From Hyphomicrobiales bacterium (GTDB lineage Bacteria > Pseudomonadota > Alphaproteobacteria > Rhizobiales > Rhizobiaceae), in contig UBTA01000082.1 of NCBI GenBank assembly GCA_900468065.1, positions 1-64,000 on the forward strand: a stretch of DNA of 64,000 nt, given 5' to 3'. The position numbers were made by a program, and so were the translations under genes. This document shows positions 52,103 to 60,109 of the stretch, one piece after another (the first letter of the stretch is position 1; the number at the start of each line of letters is the position of its first letter). Under the pieces are notes generated by a model that saw only the letters and a list, made by a program, of their open reading frames with translations, was not told where the DNA came from and did no database searches.

Positions 52103-53128
52103 ATGGAAGACTTTCTGGGAGATCTGCTTCAGCGTATCGAGGATTCGGGAACGTCGTTTTCCGAGCAGGCCTACACCGTTGTCGGGCAAGAGATCATGCC
52201 GCTCCTGCAGCTCCTGCTCATTGCTTACGTCGGCTATTACGGCCTGCAGCTCTTTTTGGGGACTGCGCGTATCGGCGTGGCGGACATTATCGGCCGCATC
52301 GTCCGGATGATGATCATTCTCGCCCTCGTCAGTTCATGGGCAAACTTCAACAATCTGCTCTATCAGTGGATCAACGACACGCCGGAGGACGTGGGCCGGG
52401 CAATCCTTGCTGCCTCCGGGACTGGAATCACCGAGCCCACCAATGGACTTTCGCAGATCTGGCGTACCGCCAACCAGGCTGGGTCGGCGTTCGCCGAGCA
52501 ATCGGGCTACTTTTCAATCCTTCCCAGCATGATCGGTGTGTTGGTCATGGTCGGGGCGGGGATCTTCATCGCCGTTGCGTTGGCGATCCTGATCCTGGCC
52601 AAGGTCATGTTGTGGGTCCTGATCGGCACGGCGCCTATTTTCATCGCCTGCATGCTGTTCGAGAAGACCCGTGGCTATGGTGTCGGCTGGTTCAACCAGG
52701 TCCTCACTTATGCGCTGATCCCGTTGTTCATCTATGTCGTCGCGTCGTTTCTGATTGCTGCGATGAACCCGGAACTGACAAAGATCGACGCCGCGAGTGG
52801 CTCCAGAACGCTCACCCTCGCTGACACCGCCGGGTTCTTGTTGCTGTGCGCAGCCGGTGCCTTCGTCATGCTTTACGTCCAGTCGATCGGTCAGGGCATC
52901 GCCGGCGGTATTTCATCCAGCGCCGGCTCGTTCGGCACCGGGATGGCTAAAAAGCTTGGCGTAACCACCCCTATGGCGGCCGCGCGCGCAGCTGGGACTG
53001 CGGGTCGCGCTGGTTACCGAGGCGGCCGTGCTCTTCGCGATCGGCACCGGTCGGGTCAGGATAATGATCAATCTGGAACCAAGGCTGCGATGCAAGCGAA
53101 AATCACTCAGAACAGTACGCCTGCTTGA
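52103..53128 (+). CDS. virB6: VirB6-type polytopic membrane protein
   Basis: A 341-residue inner-membrane protein with five or six helices (VMVGAGIFIAVALAILILAK; VLIGTAPIFIACMLFEKTRG; AGFLLLCAAGAFVMLYVQSI) and a glycine-rich polar C-terminus. The block around GIGVADIIGRIVRMMIILAL-like helices and the WVLIGTAPIF motif are typical of TrbL/VirB6. It forms part of the inner-membrane channel. It starts nine bases after the lipoprotein stop. Confidence 0.88.
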   Translation: MEDFLGDLLQRIEDSGTSFSEQAYTVVGQEIMPLLQLLLIAYVGYYGLQLFLGTARIGVADIIGRIVRMMIILALVSSWANFNNLLYQWINDTPEDVGRAILAASGTGITEPTNGLSQIWRTANQAGSAFAEQSGYFSILPSMIGVLVMVGAGIFIAVALAILILAKVMLWVLIGTAPIFIACMLFEKTRGYGVGWFNQVLTYALIPLFIYVVASFLIAAMNPELTKIDAASGSRTLTLADTAGFLLLCAAGAFVMLYVQSIGQGIAGGISSSAGSFGTGMAKKLGVTTPMAAARAAGTAGRAGYRGGRALRDRHRSGQDNDQSGTKAAMQAKITQNSTPA

Positions 53129-53161
53129 GCGGGTGAACATACCTAAAAGGCAGCAAGACCA

Positions 53162-53854
53162 ATGGCAGAGACGAATGACGAGCGCTTGCGAAGTTACTAC
53201 CAGAGCGGCGATATCTGGGAACAGGAAGTCGTCAAGAAAGCCAAACGATCGCGCGCGCTTGCGTGGTTTGTCACCACTATCTTCGGTGCGATCACGCTTG
53301 TTAGCCTCGCAACGCTTGCCATGCTGGTGCCGTTGAAGAGCTTCGAACCCTATATCGTCGAGGTTGACAGGAATACGGGCTATATTGAGGTAAAGACCGG
53401 CCTGACAAGACCGGCAAGCTTGACCGAAAACCAAGCCATCACCCAGGCCAATATCGTCCGATACATCCGCTCACGCGAAGGCTACGACCCATTTGCGATC
53501 GAGCAGAATTTCGGAATTGCGGCCCTTCTGTCGACAGGCAATGCGGCGCGTCAGCTACAGGATCTCTATAGCGCCGCCAATCTACAGAACCCGGCAAAAG
53601 TTTACGGGCGCAACACACGAGTGATGACGGAGATCGCCTCGGTTACCTTCCCCAATACCAGCACGGGTATCGTCCGCTTTACGACCGTCGAGCAATCCGA
53701 AACGGAGACCATTCCACGCCACTGGATCGCGGTGGTGCGCTATCGCTATACCGACACGCCGGCGACCAACGAATGGCGTTTTGAGAACCCGCTCGGATTC
53801 CAGGTTTACGATTATCGCCGTGATCAGGAGACTGTAACCGAGGGAAGCCGCTGA
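53162..53854 (+). CDS. virB8: VirB8-type assembly protein
   Basis: A 230-residue bitopic protein: short cytoplasmic part, one membrane helix at about residues 34-56, then the periplasmic domain that begins with the family hallmark SFEPYIVEVDRNTGYIEV and contains NIVRYIRSREGYDPF and the end PLGFQVYDYRRDQET. It overlaps virB9 by one base. Confidence 0.94.
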   Translation: MAETNDERLRSYYQSGDIWEQEVVKKAKRSRALAWFVTTIFGAITLVSLATLAMLVPLKSFEPYIVEVDRNTGYIEVKTGLTRPASLTENQAITQANIVRYIRSREGYDPFAIEQNFGIAALLSTGNAARQLQDLYSAANLQNPAKVYGRNTRVMTEIASVTFPNTSTGIVRFTTVEQSETETIPRHWIAVVRYRYTDTPATNEWRFENPLGFQVYDYRRDQETVTEGSR

Positions 53855-54666
53855 TGACCCCGCGCATCCTGATCGTTGCCACTCTGACGGCAATCGGCTC
53901 ATTCTCATCCGCCTATGCTGCGCAGACGCCAACGTCGGGCCGGCTCGACCCTCGCGTCACAAGCGTCGTGTACCAGCCCAACAATGTCGTGCGCGTCTTC
54001 GCCACCTACGGCATTTCGACGATGATCATTTTCGACGAGGACGAAAAGTTCGAGACGGTTGCCCTCGGCGACACCGAGAGCTGGGATGTGGTGCCGACGG
54101 ACAGGGGCAATATTCTCTTCGTCAAACCGAGAGCCCGCGAGGTCACGACCAATATGAACGTGGTGACCACGAAACGGATCTATTATCTCGAACTCAACGA
54201 CTACGCGCCGGAAGACGGCAGACAAGTCTTTGGCATCCGCTTTGTCTATCCTGAAAAGGACCTGAACGCCTCCCTGCGCAAGCAGGCTGAAGCACGGGCC
54301 GCCAATCCGAACATGGCCGGTATTGATAAGGCCAACGTCAATATCGATTATTCGTTTTCCGGCGATGGCAAGCTGAAGCCATCGATGGTGTTCGACGACG
54401 GCAAGAAAACGTTTTTTAGATTCGGCGGGACCGTACCGGCGATCTTAGCAGTCAATGCCGACTTCTCAGAAACCCTGCGAAACTTCCGGCGTGAGGGCGA
54501 ATACATCGTCATCGATGGGACCGCGACCCAGTACACCCTGCGTGACGGCAACCAGTGGACCTGCATCTTCAATTTGCGAAAACCGGACTTCGGGGCGCCC
54601 GACCCCGATATCATGGCACCAAGCCTGGATGAGAAGGCACGAATGCGCCGAAGGAGTGGAAACTGA
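53854..54666 (+). CDS. virB9: VirB9-type outer core protein
   Basis: A 270-residue periplasmic protein with a signal peptide (LTAIGSFSSAYAAQ), the N-terminal VirB9 domain (YQPNNVVRVFATYGISTMII, then FVKPRAREVTTNMNVVTTKR and YYLEL) and the C-terminal beta domain (YSFSGDGKLKPSMVFDDGKK, then FFRFGG) that contacts the lipoprotein. Its stop overlaps the virB10 start. Confidence 0.95.
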   Translation: MTPRILIVATLTAIGSFSSAYAAQTPTSGRLDPRVTSVVYQPNNVVRVFATYGISTMIIFDEDEKFETVALGDTESWDVVPTDRGNILFVKPRAREVTTNMNVVTTKRIYYLELNDYAPEDGRQVFGIRFVYPEKDLNASLRKQAEARAANPNMAGIDKANVNIDYSFSGDGKLKPSMVFDDGKKTFFRFGGTVPAILAVNADFSETLRNFRREGEYIVIDGTATQYTLRDGNQWTCIFNLRKPDFGAPDPDIMAPSLDEKARMRRRSGN

Positions 54667-55916
54667 TGCAACGGTCTCCAGAACTCGAGGCGATGCTGGC
54701 CGGCGACGACGCGGCCGTCAGAGACACTCGCGCCCGACGAAAGCAACTCCTGGGCGGCGCGGCTCTGCTTTTCGGCGGAGCGGCGTTGGCCTATGTCGTC
54801 GTGTTTGCGCCCGAACAGCACAGGCCAGAAAGTGTCAGAGGCGACGAAGAGTTCACAACGACGACCTTCCGACCGCCCTCGTTCTTGCGCGATGGAGACA
54901 AACAGCCGGAAAAAGCCCCTGAGGCGATCATCAAACTACCCGATCCGCCAGCCGAGGAGAAAGAGGTGCAAACCTCTGACACGACAAAATTCGAGGTTCC
55001 CGCTCCCCCGGGGATCGTCGAGACGAATGATGAAACAGCGCTGGAGCCTGAAAAAGCCGAGGAGTTTCCCAAACGCTTTCTATCAAAGCAGGTAGTGATC
55101 GACGCGACCAAGGACGACAACGGCCGCGACACGCTCGGCACCGGCAGTTCGGAGGGCGGACCAACCGTCGCCGGTGAGGATCGAAACAGCAAGTTTCTGG
55201 CGTCCGCCTCAGCGATCGGTGATCGCGCTGCCAAAGCCAGAAGGATCGACCGCATCGATGCGATGATACCCGAGGGAACGTTGATTGCCGGCATCCTTGA
55301 GACGGCGATCAACAGCGACCTGCCGGGTCAGATCCGCGCTATCACCTCACAGGATGTCTATTCCTTCGACGGCCGCCGCATCCTGATCCCCACCGGCACC
55401 CGGCTGATCGGTGAATACCAATCTGAGGTCACCCGGGGTCAGAAACGCATCTTTGTCATTTGGACCCGGTTGCTGCGCAATGATGGTGTGACTGTCCGCC
55501 TCAACAGCATCGCAACCGACAGCCTTGGACGATCCGGGCTGACGGGCAACGTCGATAACAAGTGGCGGGAACGTTTCGGATCGGCAATCTTGCTCTCGAT
55601 CGTCGGCGCCGGCTCTTCCTTTCTGACGGGTTATGGCAGTGGCTCCTATTCGAGCAGCGGGAACGGCGGCTCCGACGCTGACCGCGCCGCCGAACTGGCG
55701 CGCGAAACGATCGCCCAGACATTTTCCGACATGGCTAACCAGGCACTGGGAGAAAACCTCAAAATTCCGCCGACGATCAGCGTGCACCAGGGTGAGCGCA
55801 TTGTCGTCTATGTCCGCCAGGACCTCGACTTTTCCGCGATGTATCCGGAACCGGTCGAGGAAGCGCTGAAGGAAATCAAGAATGAACGAGGCATCCGCAA
55901 CACTTCAGGCCGCTAA
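54666..55916 (+). CDS. virB10: VirB10-type TrbI core protein
   Basis: A 416-residue protein spanning the envelope: short cytoplasmic part, one membrane helix at about residues 28-46 (GGAALLFGGAALAYVVVFAP), a Pro/Glu/Lys-rich linker and a C-terminal TrbI domain (IPEGTLIAGILETAINSDLP, then LIPTGTRLIGEYQSEVTRGQ, and the antenna/closing part TISVHQGERIVVYVRQDLDF). It overlaps virB11 by 35 bases. Confidence 0.95.
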   Translation: MQRSPELEAMLAGDDAAVRDTRARRKQLLGGAALLFGGAALAYVVVFAPEQHRPESVRGDEEFTTTTFRPPSFLRDGDKQPEKAPEAIIKLPDPPAEEKEVQTSDTTKFEVPAPPGIVETNDETALEPEKAEEFPKRFLSKQVVIDATKDDNGRDTLGTGSSEGGPTVAGEDRNSKFLASASAIGDRAAKARRIDRIDAMIPEGTLIAGILETAINSDLPGQIRAITSQDVYSFDGRRILIPTGTRLIGEYQSEVTRGQKRIFVIWTRLLRNDGVTVRLNSIATDSLGRSGLTGNVDNKWRERFGSAILLSIVGAGSSFLTGYGSGSYSSSGNGGSDADRAAELARETIAQTFSDMANQALGENLKIPPTISVHQGERIVVYVRQDLDFSAMYPEPVEEALKEIKNERGIRNTSGR

Positions 55917-56910
55917 TCATAGTCCGTACTACTTCCTGCGGCGATCGCTCGATCCACTTTCCATCTTTTTGTCCGATCCAACCGTAGTGGAGATTTCGGT
56001 CAATCGACCCGGCCACGTCTATATTGAGCGCCTCGGCGCCGATGTGATGGAACATCATGAAATTTCGGCACTTACCATGTCCGAAATTGAAAACATCGGC
56101 GAACGTGTTGCTGCTGCGACGCATCAGTTCATCAGCCGGGTAAACCCGATCCTCTCCGCAGCCTTGCCGACGGGTGAACGCATTCAGATCGTTCTACCGC
56201 CCGCGGCGGCAGACGGCGGCGCCATTTCCATACGCAAGCAAGTCGCCAGTGACTTCACTCTCGAGGAATATCGAAACAACGGATCGCTGGAAAAGGTCTC
56301 GGTCGCCGTCGGCGGCCTCACCGGTGTCGAGCAGGCACTCATCGAACATCTTCGGTGCGAGCGGATTTATGAGTTTATCCAAACCGCAATCCGGCAACGG
56401 GTCTCGATCCTGATCAGCGGCGGGACATCGACAGGCAAGACGACTTTTCTCAATGCTTGCCTCAAGACAATCGACCCGTTCGAACGCATCCTGACATTGG
56501 AGGACACGCGGGAGCTCTTTCCACCGCAAAAGAACGCCGTTCATCTCCTGGCGTCGCGTGGCGACCAGGGCACGGCGCAGGTGACAATTCAGTCGCTCTT
56601 GGAGGCGTCGCTCCGGATGCGCCCCGATCGCTTGTTTGTCGGCGAGATCAGAGGGGCCGAGGCCTTCGCGTTTTTACGGGCAATCAATACTGGTCATCCC
56701 GGAAGCATGTCGACGGTACACGCGGATACACCTCTTGGAGCTTACGAACAGCTCGCCATGATGGTGCAGCAAGGCGGGATGTCTTCTGGTTACTCGAAGC
56801 GGGATCTCATGTCTTATATCCAGATGGTGATCCCGGTCGTTATCCAGCTTCGCCGCGAGGGCGGCCGTCGGGGCGTTTCGGAAATATACTACGCCAGGCA
56901 TGCCACATGA
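55882..56910 (+). CDS. virB11: VirB11-type traffic ATPase
   Basis: A 342-residue hexameric ATPase. The N-terminal domain begins FLRRSLDPLSIFLSDPTVVE; Walker A is GGTSTGKT (180-187); the Asp box is ILTLEDTRELFPPQKNAVHL; Walker B/His box region MRPDRLFVGEIRGAEAFAFL and NTGHPGSMSTVHADT. It regulates substrate transfer and pilus building. The start 35 bases inside virB10 is the only one that keeps the family N-terminus. Confidence 0.96.
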   Translation: MNEASATLQAANHSPYYFLRRSLDPLSIFLSDPTVVEISVNRPGHVYIERLGADVMEHHEISALTMSEIENIGERVAAATHQFISRVNPILSAALPTGERIQIVLPPAAADGGAISIRKQVASDFTLEEYRNNGSLEKVSVAVGGLTGVEQALIEHLRCERIYEFIQTAIRQRVSILISGGTSTGKTTFLNACLKTIDPFERILTLEDTRELFPPQKNAVHLLASRGDQGTAQVTIQSLLEASLRMRPDRLFVGEIRGAEAFAFLRAINTGHPGSMSTVHADTPLGAYEQLAMMVQQGGMSSGYSKRDLMSYIQMVIPVVIQLRREGGRRGVSEIYYARHAT

Positions 56911-58943
56911 CCAGGACCTATCTTGCCGCCTACCTTTTGTTTTGCGGTTTGATCGCTGTAGCCGTTTGGATCATCGGTTATGCCCTGATCTTGCAGTTTG
57001 TTTACAAGGACAGCCGCATTCTCCAGTTGACGGTCACAGCCAACCCGTTTGCGCCGATACTGCAGTTGTGGCTCTATTCGACCAATCGGACGCTCCAGAT
57101 AGCGGCTGCAGGCGCGCTCGTTCCCGCAGTTGCTTTTGCCACGGGGGCTGGAATGTTTGGGTTGCGGCGCCCCTCCAACCCGCTGGGTGACGCAGCGTTT
57201 CAGGACTTGGCCACGATCCGGCGCGGAAAGTGGTTTCGCAAGGATGGCCACATCTTCGGGAGATTGGGCCGCAAGATCCTGCGCTGGCAGGATGATCGTC
57301 ACCATCTCGTCATCGGTCCAACCCGATCGGGAAAAGGGGTGGGTTATGTCATCCCGAACGCCTTGATGTTTCCAGGCTCGATGATCATCACTGATCTGAA
57401 AGGCGAGATTTACAAGCACACCGCTGGATATCGGAAGGTCAACGGGCACCAGGTCTTCCTGTTTTCGCCCGGCGCGCCAAAGACCCACCGATGGAACCCG
57501 ATGGATTTTGTTCGGCCTGATCGCGGCAGCCGTTCGATCGACATCCAGAATATGGCAAGCATTCTGATTCCTGAAACAATCGGCTCGGACAATGCCGTCT
57601 GGCAGGGAACAGCCCAGCAAGTCATCGCCGGCGTAATCAGCTATGTGCTGGAAAGCAGCCACTACGAGAACCGTCGCAATCTCGGTGAGGTCAACAGCAT
57701 CTTCAATTCAGGCGTAGATCTGCAGGTCTTGATGAAGTTGATCAAGGAGAAGGAACCCGATCTTTCTAAGTTTACGACCGACAGCTTCAATGCCTACATG
57801 TCCCTGAATGAACGGGCAGCTCGGTCTGCATTGCTCGATATCCAGAAGGCCATGCAGCCCTTTCGTAACGAGCGGGTCATCGCGGCAACCAATGTGACCG
57901 ACATCGACCTTGCATCGATGCGCCGGCGGCCAGTCTCGATCTATCTTGCGCCGAACATCAGCGATGTTACCATTTTGCGACCTCTCCTTACCTTGTTCGT
58001 CCAGCAATGCATGGATCTGCTCACCCGCGACTTCGATCCCGGCGCCCTGCCCGCTTACTTCCTGCTCGATGAGTTTCGGCAGCTGAAGCGGATGGACGAG
58101 ATCATGAACAAGCTGCCGTATGTAGCCGGCTACAACATCAAGATGGCCTTCATCGTCCAGGATCTCAAAAGCCTGGACGAGATTTACGGAGAAACATCGC
58201 GCCATTCTCTCCTTGGCAATTGCGGGCTGCAGCTCATTCTCGGCGCCAACGACCAGGTGACGGCCGAGTATGCATCGCGCGCGCTTGGCAAGAAGACCAT
58301 TCGCTACGAGTCGGAGTCTCGCACCCTGGAACCAATGGGCCTGCCACGCCGGACGAAGGTCGAACAGATCCGCGAACGCGACCTGATGATGCCACAGGAG
58401 GTTCGGCAGTTGCCAGAGGATCGGATGGTTCTGCTCATCGAAGGACAAAGGCCCATATTTGGGCGTAAGCTCCGTTTCCATGAGCACGCCCTGTTTAACG
58501 CGGCGGCGCAGTTCGCAAAGGAACACCAGCCCGCCGTTCCGGATGCAGATTTCATTACCGTGTTGCAGGTTCCGGCAGTTGGCAAGGCGTATGCAGGTGT
58601 CTCACCGACGGTGAGAGCAGACCAAGGTGGATCTACACTCGAGGCAACCGATGCGAACGAGCCCATTGTTGTCGCCAACGCTTTGCGGTTGGAGCGTGCG
58701 ACAACGCGCCCCAACACGCTGGGCTCCGCGGTCACGAACGAACCCGATGAAATATCCGATCCTGCGATCGCAAGAATAGCGGCACGATTAAAGCCAACAG
58801 CAGAACACCTGCGCGAGAAAATTGATGCAAAATTAGAGCAGGCATTCTCGGCAAGAACCAGGATAAGCATCCAGGAGGTTTTGAAACAGACAGTCCCCGA
58901 CCCGGCCGGGGTCGGGCTTACATGGGAGTCGCAGGGAGAATAA
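56907..58943 (+). CDS. virD4: VirD4/TraG-type coupling protein
   Basis: A 678-residue coupling ATPase that hands DNA or protein substrates to the channel. Two N-terminal membrane helices (LLFCGLIAVAVWIIGYALIL; IAAAGALVPAVAFATGAGMF), Walker A GPTRSGKG (137-144), Walker B AYFLLDEF (383-390) and the VirD4 blocks LKGEIYKHTAGYRKVNG and NCGLQLILGANDQVTAEYAS. The C-terminus after about residue 530 is an extra polar region that may be specific to its substrates. It overlaps virB11 by four bases (ATGA). No relaxase gene follows, which is unusual for a conjugative set. Confidence 0.96.
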   Translation: MTRTYLAAYLLFCGLIAVAVWIIGYALILQFVYKDSRILQLTVTANPFAPILQLWLYSTNRTLQIAAAGALVPAVAFATGAGMFGLRRPSNPLGDAAFQDLATIRRGKWFRKDGHIFGRLGRKILRWQDDRHHLVIGPTRSGKGVGYVIPNALMFPGSMIITDLKGEIYKHTAGYRKVNGHQVFLFSPGAPKTHRWNPMDFVRPDRGSRSIDIQNMASILIPETIGSDNAVWQGTAQQVIAGVISYVLESSHYENRRNLGEVNSIFNSGVDLQVLMKLIKEKEPDLSKFTTDSFNAYMSLNERAARSALLDIQKAMQPFRNERVIAATNVTDIDLASMRRRPVSIYLAPNISDVTILRPLLTLFVQQCMDLLTRDFDPGALPAYFLLDEFRQLKRMDEIMNKLPYVAGYNIKMAFIVQDLKSLDEIYGETSRHSLLGNCGLQLILGANDQVTAEYASRALGKKTIRYESESRTLEPMGLPRRTKVEQIRERDLMMPQEVRQLPEDRMVLLIEGQRPIFGRKLRFHEHALFNAAAQFAKEHQPAVPDADFITVLQVPAVGKAYAGVSPTVRADQGGSTLEATDANEPIVVANALRLERATTRPNTLGSAVTNEPDEISDPAIARIAARLKPTAEHLREKIDAKLEQAFSARTRISIQEVLKQTVPDPAGVGLTWESQGE

Positions 58944-59032
58944 CATTAAGTGCCCAATAGCACATCTTATAAGTATCTAAGTGTCGGTCCACAAAACAGC
59001 AATCTGCGGATCAAGGGCGATCCCTCGGAACG

Positions 59033-60109
59033 TCACTCATATCCGGTCATTTCCAGATAGCCCTGCCCTTTCGCACTCCCCTCGAATATGATCGGTCCTT
59101 CCCAGTAAGGTGTCGTGGTTTTCATCCAGGCCTGGTCATTTAATGGGCTGGTGGTCACGTCAAAGCCACGCTTCGGGATCCGGACGCGCCACGCGACCGG
59201 CAGGTCCCGGTTTTCAACGCGCGCCGAACGGACCGACGAAATCTCCAGCGAACCGGGTGGCAGGACTGTCGGCGTTCCGTCGCGGGCGATCCAGTTTGCC
59301 GACGTATAGCCGCCACTGCCATCGCGCAGCCGAAAGGCCATGACTTTTTCGCCCGAGTCCAGATGCAGGGAAAACCAGTCCCATCCGGTTTGGTCCGCGG
59401 CCAGGGGCTGCGACGACCATTCCCGGTCGAGCCAGGCTTTGCCCGTGACGAGAACGGTTTTTCCGGCCATATCGAGGGATCCTGAGACATCGTAAAAAGG
59501 CTGAGAATAGTAGTAGCTTGCCTGTCCTTCGGCGGATTTGACCGAGTATCCCCGGTCGCCGTGCAGCACCAAAGGCCCCGTGGCCGACAGGTCCAGAGCA
59601 TAACGAAAATCCTTCCCGCTCGCTTGTAGGCTGACCCTGTCAAGCTGATCGCCTCCCGGTTTTGGCAGGGCTTTCATCTCCCAATCATCGAGCCAGGCCA
59701 GAAAGGGTTGCGCCACGACACCAGCCTGACCGACGCCTCCACGCCCAAGTTTTTCCGAGACGAAATGCTGGCCCTTGGTGGTAATGGCGGCATGCCCTAG
59801 CCATAACTGTGGATCGGACCATCCATTTGCGGTTTTCGGTGCAAGGGCCGAGCGAAAGAGCGTCCATTGTACGCCATATTTCGCGCCATCCTCACCTTGA
59901 AGATTTGCCGTTACGTACCACCACTCGATGCGGAAATCGGGGTGGGATCCGTGGTCAGTGGGAAAGCTGAATTGCATGCCTGGGCGGGGGCTGGCAAAGC
60001 CTTCTGCGGTGTTGCCCAGACCGGCGAACCCTTGCGGAATGGCATATCCGGGATTGAGCAGCATTAGAGCAACACCAAGAGTGGCGGCCGAAACTTGTCT
60101 AGCGTTCAT
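59033..60109 (-). CDS. attH: AttH/CrtC-type lipocalin-like secreted protein
   Basis: A 358-residue protein with a signal peptide (AATLGVALMLLNPGYAIPQG) and the AttH/CrtC lipocalin-like fold: FPTDHGSHPDFRIEWWYVTA, then KYGVQWTLFRSALAP, GKAWLDREWSSQPLAADQTG and WDWFSLHLDSGEKVMAFRLR. This fold is found in carotenoid hydratases and in AttH of Agrobacterium, where the gene follows an ABC transporter, as here. It overlaps the permease gene by eleven bases. Its ligand is unknown; it probably binds a lipid-like compound in the periplasm. Confidence 0.85.
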   Translation of the reverse strand: MNARQVSAATLGVALMLLNPGYAIPQGFAGLGNTAEGFASPRPGMQFSFPTDHGSHPDFRIEWWYVTANLQGEDGAKYGVQWTLFRSALAPKTANGWSDPQLWLGHAAITTKGQHFVSEKLGRGGVGQAGVVAQPFLAWLDDWEMKALPKPGGDQLDRVSLQASGKDFRYALDLSATGPLVLHGDRGYSVKSAEGQASYYYSQPFYDVSGSLDMAGKTVLVTGKAWLDREWSSQPLAADQTGWDWFSLHLDSGEKVMAFRLRDGSGGYTSANWIARDGTPTVLPPGSLEISSVRSARVENRDLPVAWRVRIPKRGFDVTTSPLNDQAWMKTTTPYWEGPIIFEGSAKGQGYLEMTGYE

